From an uncultured Eubacteriales bacterium (GTDB lineage: Bacteria > Bacillota > Clostridia > Monoglobales > Monoglobaceae): a stretch of DNA of 10,266 nt. How positions within the stretch are numbered: position 1 is the first letter of the stretch; the number at the start of each line of letters is the position of its first letter. Location: contig URZD01000069.1 in NCBI GenBank assembly GCA_900552305.1, positions 1-10,266 of the forward strand, written 5' to 3'. Shown in pieces: positions 6,058 to 10,266 of the stretch. Under the pieces are notes generated by a model. The model had not been told where the DNA came from and ran no database searches. It saw only the letters and a program-made list of their open reading frames with translations. Made by a program: the position numbers and the translations under genes.

Positions 6058-6179
6058 GCTTAATGTCGGCAAAACGCGCGGATTCTTTTGCGGTAAACGC
6101 TTAAAGTCCGCCGCCCGTGACGTTTGAAAGAGTACCCGCGATAAATGTGTTCAACTCCCGTGTGCCTAAAAAGCCGTTC

Positions 6180-7523
6180 TTAATAAAGATACTTAATTTT
6201 TGCGTACGGTTTTTCAAGCGTTGGAGGCCGGTCATTCTTTGCATGCCCCTTGCAATAATACAGTTGCATACCTTCTATTACCGCATTATCTATTCCCTGA
6301 ACAGAGAGAAGATATTTAAACGCCGCAGCAGGTAAGTAATATTCTTTTACGGTATCGAAATCCGAAAACTTTGCATCGGCAATTTCATATGTCTCATTCC
6401 CGCTTCCGTCCACGCTTTTTATAATATAGTCCGGGGTATAGCTCTCCTCGCTTTTTGTATTTGAACCAAGTGATATTTTTGTGTTTCTTCTCAGATTTAT
6501 ATCGCTTGGTTTGCCGCTATAAACTATTTCGGGTTGATAAAATAGATATTTCTTTTCGTCACTCTTTTCATAATAAAAATACTTTGGGAAAGCGGCATTG
6601 TTGCGCGGATTTTTCTCTTTCCTCACATATCCGTCATTTTCCAGCTCCTCATCCAGTTTCAAAAATACGTAATACTCGTAAATTTGTGACGAAGTTACAA
6701 GATTCCACCTTATTTTATCGTCATCGGGTATGTTAATTGCTCCGCCGAAAAAAAACAGTCGTATATGCTTATAAATATCGCGATAATGCGGTACATTTTT
6801 AAATATATGCGTCATCTGCGGCAAAGTGTCAACCGTAATATCCGCTGTATTGCTAAATATTTTCTTATATTTCTCATACATTTTACGAAATTTAACGGTC
6901 AGCTCCGTTACGTCGCCAAATTCAGGTGTTTCCGTTTCTGTGTTCGGATCGGAAATCATTCTTTTGATATACATGGCGTCTTTAAACTTTTCTCCCTGTG
7001 TAGAAAGATTGGAAAGATATTTCAAAAAACCCAGAACAATACGGTTTTCATAAATATCATAGCTTTTCCTGTTTGACGAAACAAGTGTTTTTCGCGGTAT
7101 ATACGTATTGCTTTTAAACTTAACGGGACCGTCTTTTGCCATTGACAGATACTGCGGATGGGTAACTATAAACCTGGCTGTGTCCTGTGAAAAAGTGGTG
7201 AGTTTTTCTATGCTGTCAACAGACTTTATTTCCGTAAGTCTTGCACGGCTATTGTTGTAAAAGTGCCGGTAGTTTTCTGCGTATACCTTGAGAATACTGT
7301 TAAGTATATCCTCTGCTTTGAAATTCCTGTTGTTGCCGTCAAAGTTTATTCCGAACAAATCACAAACCGACCCGGGAAATTCTATTTTTTTTGAACGGTT
7401 TATGATATAACGTATCATATTGTTAATTTGTTGTTTGATTTCCTCTTTTTTCGGAATAACATATATGTGTCCGCTTGAAAGCTCAAATCCGTCAGTCTTT
7501 TTAACCGTTATCCTTATCCATCC
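6180..7523 (-). pseudogene. DUF2357/PD-(D/E)xK nuclease of a McrBC-like system, N-terminally truncated
   Basis: About 445 residues of a McrC-like restriction nuclease remain. Typical signs are a helical middle with YIPRKTLVSSNRKSYDIYENRIV, then a PD-(D/E)xK core: TPDYI followed 18 residues later by EIADAKF, with a helical Glu earlier in SSQIYEYYVFLKL. In the family this subunit cuts DNA with an AAA NTPase partner. The frame is open upstream to 7667, but there it only shadows the Walker A region of the ATPase in another frame, so the genuine nuclease sequence starts near the junction at ~7500-7525. No Shine-Dalgarno-backed start was found. The C-terminal stop is normal. The domain call is good; that it is non-functional is inferred from the missing start and the fused, broken partner. 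Confidence 0.75.
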
Positions 7524-8536
7524 ATAGTAGATCGTTTTTTGACGTCCACCCTCTTTCCACGGAAATCGAAAGGTAACGGTTGTCCGACTCGTCTTTTTGT
7601 GATACGCCCAAGATATCTGCAATCTTGTCGCATATAGAGGTCTTGCCTGTTCCGGGTTCTCCAGCAAAAACGGTAAGAAAACCCTGTGTTATGCAGATGA
7701 GCATATTTTTTATCATATTTTTATCATAGTTCCGATAGTTATGTATTTCTTCCGTAATGCTATTGAGTATGTCGGTGACGCTGTACTCCTCTGCATTGTT
7801 TTCTGTTATATACTCATCTGTTTCAACAGATATACCGTTATCTTCATTGACATGGTTTTCGATGATGTTATCAACAGCTTCCGGGTTATACATAACATAT
7901 CTTTCGGTTCTTGTTCCGTCGAATCCGTCGGTTTGAATTGTATAGCAGTCCGTACTGTTCATAACCGTAAAACTATTTGTTGCAAAGCCGTTCCTTGGTT
8001 TAAAAAGACAAAGTCCATTTACATTCCTATATTCCAAAGGACCGATAATATTGTTGCCGTCATCCAAAAAGTATTTTTTACCTTCTTTCAGGTCACCTTC
8101 CAAAGAACCTACCCTTTGAGGCATTTCACTTATATACCATTCATCTTCTAAAATTTTGGCAGTTTTTGTAACAAAATATATACCGCGGTCTCCGCTTTCA
8201 AAAACAGAAATCGATTTGTTTTCCATTAACTCGCAAAACGATAATCTGTATTGTGTAAAGTTTTCTTTTGGAATTTCTATCAAGTCATCATCGGAAAATG
8301 TTATAAAACAGAGCTTTTCTTTATACTCCTCCAGTTTATGATAGTGTCTTTTGAACAAATCGGCGGGCTCCGGCTCTGCCGATATTTATGCTTTTCCGAA
8401 AATTATTTTGAAAGAAAATAAGGTTATCATAATTCTCCACGGCGCGGAGCGTGTTTTCTTCGACTATATACTGCGGATAGAAATTATAAAAATAGTTTTC
8501 ACATTTAATATATCCCAAATATGTTTTCCTAGGCAT
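7501..8536 (-). pseudogene. McrB-like AAA ATPase, frameshifted and truncated
   Basis: The natural start is ATG 8536 (MPRKTYLGYIKCENYF), 30 nt after a consensus -10 box. That frame runs into an unlikely tail and stops at 8336, while the continuation is in another frame from ~8385 (SAEPEPADLFKRHYHKLEEY) to 7501; one indel between ~8360 and 8386 explains both. A ~200-residue N-terminal region without a recognised domain precedes Walker A, GEPGTGKTS (about 7637-7663). The sequence then reads ISVERGWTSKNDLL, typical of these ATPases, and stops seven residues later. Walker B, sensor and arginine-finger segments are gone, and the DNA continues into the nuclease gene. Two independent lesions make it a pseudogene. 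The A+T-rich composition compared with the hydrogenase operon fits a horizontally acquired defence module. Confidence 0.8.
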
Positions 8537-8565
8537 TTTTCTACCTACTTGCTTATTATATACTG

Positions 8566-8594
8566 ATTATATTACGTTTTTTCTACATTGTCAA
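8566..8594 (-). promoter_or_regulatory. Consensus sigma-A promoter of the decayed restriction module
   Basis: TTGACA (8594-8589), 17-bp spacer and TATAAT (8571-8566) on the minus strand, with an A/T-rich upstream tract. It is 30 nt before ATG 8536. The Shine-Dalgarno sequence there is weak (AGTAGGTAG). Confidence 0.85.
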
Positions 8595-8650
8595 TAGTAT
8601 ATTGATATTATATAATAAAATTGAACATTTTTATATAAAAAATACGCAAT

Positions 8651-8683
8651 AAAAAAACCCGAAAACGTAATGTTTTCGGGTTT
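8651..8683 (-). terminator. Rho-independent terminator of rplM-rpsI
   Basis: A perfect 12-bp stem AAACCCGAAAAC/GTTTTCGGGTTT (8683-8672 with 8666-8655) with a 5-nt loop runs into a T7 tract on the minus strand. It lies 15 nt beyond the rpsI stop. Confidence 0.93.
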
Positions 8684-8698
8684 GCAGCAGATATATTC

Positions 8699-9097
8699 TT
8701 ATCTTTTGCTGAACTGCGGCGCACGACGTGCAGCTTTGAGTCCGTATTTCTTTCTTTCCTTCATTCTCGGGTCACGCGTTAAGTAGCCTGCCGCTTTGAG
8801 TGCGGGTCTGAAGGTTTCTGCGTCAACTTCGAGGAGCGCGCGCGCGATACCGTGACGTATAGCGCCTGCCTGACCTGTGAAGCCGCCGCCCTTAACGTTT
8901 ACCAGAACATCAAACTTACCAATTGTGCCTGTGAGCTCAAGCGGCTGACGAAGGATAGCCTTGAGTGTTTCAAGACCGAAATAATCGTCAATATCTCTCT
9001 TGTTGATTGTTATTGCACCGTTACCCGGTACTAATCTTACTCTGGCAACCGACTCTTTTCTTCTGCCGGTTCCGTAATACTGAATTGAATTAGCCAT
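8699..9097 (-). CDS. rpsI: 30S ribosomal protein S9
   Basis: This is a 132-aa protein of the usual bacterial S9 length. It begins [21 protein letters not shown] and has the internal [23 protein letters not shown] segment. The basic C-terminal tail [17 protein letters not shown] ends in Lys-Arg, as expected for the S9 tail that reaches the P-site tRNA on the 30S head. GGGAGG (9113-9108) sits 10 nt before the ATG and overlaps the rplM stop codon. It is the second and last gene of the conserved rplM-rpsI operon. Confidence 0.98.
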   Translation of the reverse strand: MANSIQYYGTGRRKESVARVRLVPGNGAITINKRDIDDYFGLETLKAILRQPLELTGTIGKFDVLVNVKGGGFTGQAGAIRHGIARALLEVDAETFRPALKAAGYLTRDPRMKERKKYGLKAARRAPQFSKR

Positions 9098-9112
9098 GGT
9101 TTTCTATCCTCC

Positions 9113-9550
9113 CTATCTTATTTCGCCTGTCCACTCAATCGGTGACTGAGCAGCGTGTTCGTGATCTGCACCACTGTAAACCTTGAGCATCTTTAATGCC
9201 TGTCTGCCCAAAGTGTTGTGCGGGAGCATACCTGCAATCGCAAGCTCCATTGCCTTCTCCGGGTTTTTCTCCATCATATCCTTATAGGATACCTCTTTCA
9301 GATGACCGATATAACCGGTGTGTCTGAACCATTTCTTCTGTCCGAGCTTGTTTCCGGTAAGAACTGCATCCTTAGCGTTTACGATTATAACGTATTCGCC
9401 GCAGGCAACGTTCGGTGTAAACTCCGGACGGTGCTTACCTCTCAGAATAGTTGCGGCAGCTGCGGCAACGCGGCCGAGCGGCTTGCCCGCAGCGTCGATA
9501 ACATACCACTTTTTCTCAATCTCATTAGCTTTTGCCATGTAGGTTGACAT
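9113..9550 (-). CDS. rplM: 50S ribosomal protein L13
   Basis: This is a 145-aa protein of normal L13 length. Family signatures are [26 protein letters not shown] near the N-terminus, then [30 protein letters not shown], and [29 protein letters not shown]. It is an early-assembling 23S rRNA-binding protein. The start is fixed by AGGAGGT (9564-9558) 7 nt upstream. A second ATG four codons later (MAKAN) lacks such a site. The gene is transcribed from the consensus promoter at 9693-9721 through a structured leader that probably gives feedback control. Confidence 0.98.
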   Translation of the reverse strand: MSTYMAKANEIEKKWYVIDAAGKPLGRVAAAAATILRGKHRPEFTPNVACGEYVIIVNAKDAVLTGNKLGQKKWFRHTGYIGHLKEVSYKDMMEKNPEKAMELAIAGMLPHNTLGRQALKMLKVYSGADHEHAAQSPIEWTGEIR

Positions 9551-9564
9551 TGTTTCTACCTCCT

Positions 9565-9690
9565 AAAAAATTTCTTTCAGACTATGAGCAGATGAACACA
9601 CCTTCCGATATGTGCATTTGCCCACAGTCTGTTACCTGTGCATTACAGCACTTTTTTGGCTGAAAACCTGTCCCGAGGTTTTCAACTTGT
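9565..9690 (-). ncRNA. Ribosomal protein L13-type autoregulatory leader
   Basis: The leader has two hairpins on the minus strand. The first, at the transcript start, is TGAAAACCT/AGGTTTTCA (9684-9676 with 9669-9661, 6-nt loop). The second is a long one whose outer 12-bp stem is CAGACUGUGGGC (9631-9620) with GCUCAUAGUCUG (9589-9578), two G-U pairs. The inner GUGGGCAAAUGCACA and CAUCUGCUC segments resemble the Firmicutes L13 leader as I remember it. L13 is thought to bind such leaders and repress its own operon. The structure is seen directly; the family name is from memory. Confidence 0.68.
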
Positions 9691-9692
9691 TT

Positions 9693-9721
9693 ATTATACT
9701 ACGGCTTTTCTGCTTTGTCAA
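9693..9721 (-). promoter_or_regulatory. Consensus sigma-A promoter of rplM-rpsI
   Basis: TTGACA (9721-9716), 17-bp spacer and TATAAT (9698-9693) on the minus strand. The expected start is near 9686, just before the first leader hairpin. Confidence 0.92.
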
Positions 9722-10150
9722 CCCCTTTTTTAAAAGAAATTGATTTACCGCAACTCAAGGTCACGTTTTCGTGAATTTACTCGTTTATACTCGCGTTTGC
9801 TCAAAGTTCAAGTCAAAAAAATTTATTTTCAATCTTTTTTTATAAAACATACCATATAAATACTCAAATAAAAAGTTATGGTAATCTAAGCTATGTTACT
9901 CATCTTAACAAAAATTTTCGCTATAAAATAAATATTGTAATTGCTGAAAGAAAATTTTCTGCAGAGGATAAAACCGATAAAATAATATAAAGCAAAATAT
10001 AATATAGGAGAATACATCTGCAAAGCAAGAACACTGGGATTCAAAACATAGTCCTTGCATACCGGAAAAATTCCGCACATACACATATTAAAAAACATAT
10101 TATAAATATAGTACATTAAAATTTTAAAGATTTAAAAAAATTTAAAAAAA
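9722..10150. other. A+T-rich intergenic region without a convincing gene
   Basis: This lies between the divergent rplM and tRNA promoters. It contains homopolymeric A and T tracts and small hairpins. A minus-strand 76-codon frame (9886-10116) would encode a Cys-, Tyr- and Phe-rich hydrophobic peptide, but it has no Shine-Dalgarno site and no family I recognise. Its central part (CKDYVLNPSVLALQMYSPIL) looks more protein-like than its ends, so it may be a gene remnant. Confidence 0.5.
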
Positions 10151-10154
10151 ATGC

Positions 10155-10183
10155 TTGACAAGACGTAAAATTTATGGTATTAT
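10155..10183 (+). promoter_or_regulatory. Promoter of the tRNA gene
   Basis: TTGACA (10155-10160), 17-bp spacer and TATTAT (10178-10183). It is 30 nt before the first base of the tRNA. Confidence 0.88.
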
Positions 10184-10213
10184 ATAAAACGTCCTTTGGA
10201 CAAGCAACGATAT

Positions 10214-10266
10214 GGCGGTATAGCTCAGTTGGCTAGAGCATACGGTTCATACCCGTAGTGTCACTA
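10214..10266 (+). tRNA. tRNA-Met (CAU), elongator type, 3' partial
   Basis: The first 53 nt of a tRNA are present before the window ends. Seen: 7-nt acceptor strand GGCGGTA, then T8-A9, D-arm GCTC-AGTTGGCTA-GAGC, and anticodon arm TACGG-TTCATAC-CCGTA with anticodon CAT. The anticodon stem lacks the GGG/CCC pairs of initiator tRNA, so this is an elongator Met tRNA; a lysidine-modified tRNA-Ile(CAU) cannot be fully excluded. The T-arm and 3' acceptor strand lie outside. Confidence 0.92.

Noticed and set aside
7524..7667. N-terminal ~48 residues of the nuclease frame as real protein
   Set aside because: This stretch is the ATPase Walker A region (GEPGTGKTS) read in another frame, and the ATG at 7667 has no ribosome binding site.
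8360..8390. Programmed ribosomal frameshift in the ATPase
   Set aside because: No clear slippery heptamer or downstream stimulatory structure was seen, and the gene is also truncated 3', so mutation is the simpler reading.
9886..10116. 76-codon hydrophobic minus-strand ORF
   Set aside because: No Shine-Dalgarno site, A+T-rich with biased residues, and no family recognised. It is at most a remnant.

Overview
The window looks like a chromosome segment of a strictly anaerobic Gram-positive bacterium of class Clostridia. The reasons are a three-gene [FeFe]-hydrogenase operon of clostridial type, Firmicutes-style strong Shine-Dalgarno sites, sigma-A promoters with textbook -35/-10 boxes and 17-bp spacers, a yybP-ykoY type riboswitch, and an rplM-rpsI operon with an L13-type leader. 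I cannot name the genus.

Layout. (1) 3-4128, plus strand: an operon whose start lies left of the window. It encodes a 5'-truncated hydrogenase-like sensor (H-cluster domain, RnfB-type Fe-S domain, PAS domain), a SpoIIE/PP2C-type phosphatase that overlaps its end, and a complete monomeric [FeFe] hydrogenase with ferredoxin-like N-terminal clusters. It ends at a strong terminator (4180-4220) whose 5' arm is repeated upstream. (2) 4373-6027, minus strand: a strong promoter, a yybP-ykoY (Mn2+) riboswitch with a terminator expression platform, then an OadB-like integral membrane protein (375 aa) and a 46-aa OadG-like one-helix subunit. No biotin or carboxyltransferase subunit is in the window. (3) 6180-8594, minus strand: a visibly A+T-richer, decayed McrBC-like restriction module. 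It is an AAA ATPase gene with a frameshift, cut off just after its Walker A region and joined out of frame to the remainder of a DUF2357/PD-(D/E)xK nuclease gene. (4) 8651-9721, minus strand: rplM-rpsI with promoter, structured leader and terminator. (5) 9722-10150: A+T-rich DNA without a convincing gene. (6) 10155-10266, plus strand: a promoter and the first 53 nt of an elongator-type tRNA-Met(CAU).

How the parts work together. The hydrogenase operon reads as a redox or H2 sensing unit: a sensory hydrogenase reports through PAS to a phosphatase and is co-transcribed with a catalytic hydrogenase. The most unusual locus is the OadB/OadG-like pair. A riboswitch class known to sense Mn2+ and normally placed before Mn2+ exporters controls what looks like the membrane half of a Na+-pumping decarboxylase, and the gamma-like subunit lacks the tail that usually docks the soluble alpha subunit. 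I infer that the pair may be a stand-alone, Mn2+-induced cation transporter. The expression platform also carries tandem copies of its terminator 3' arm.
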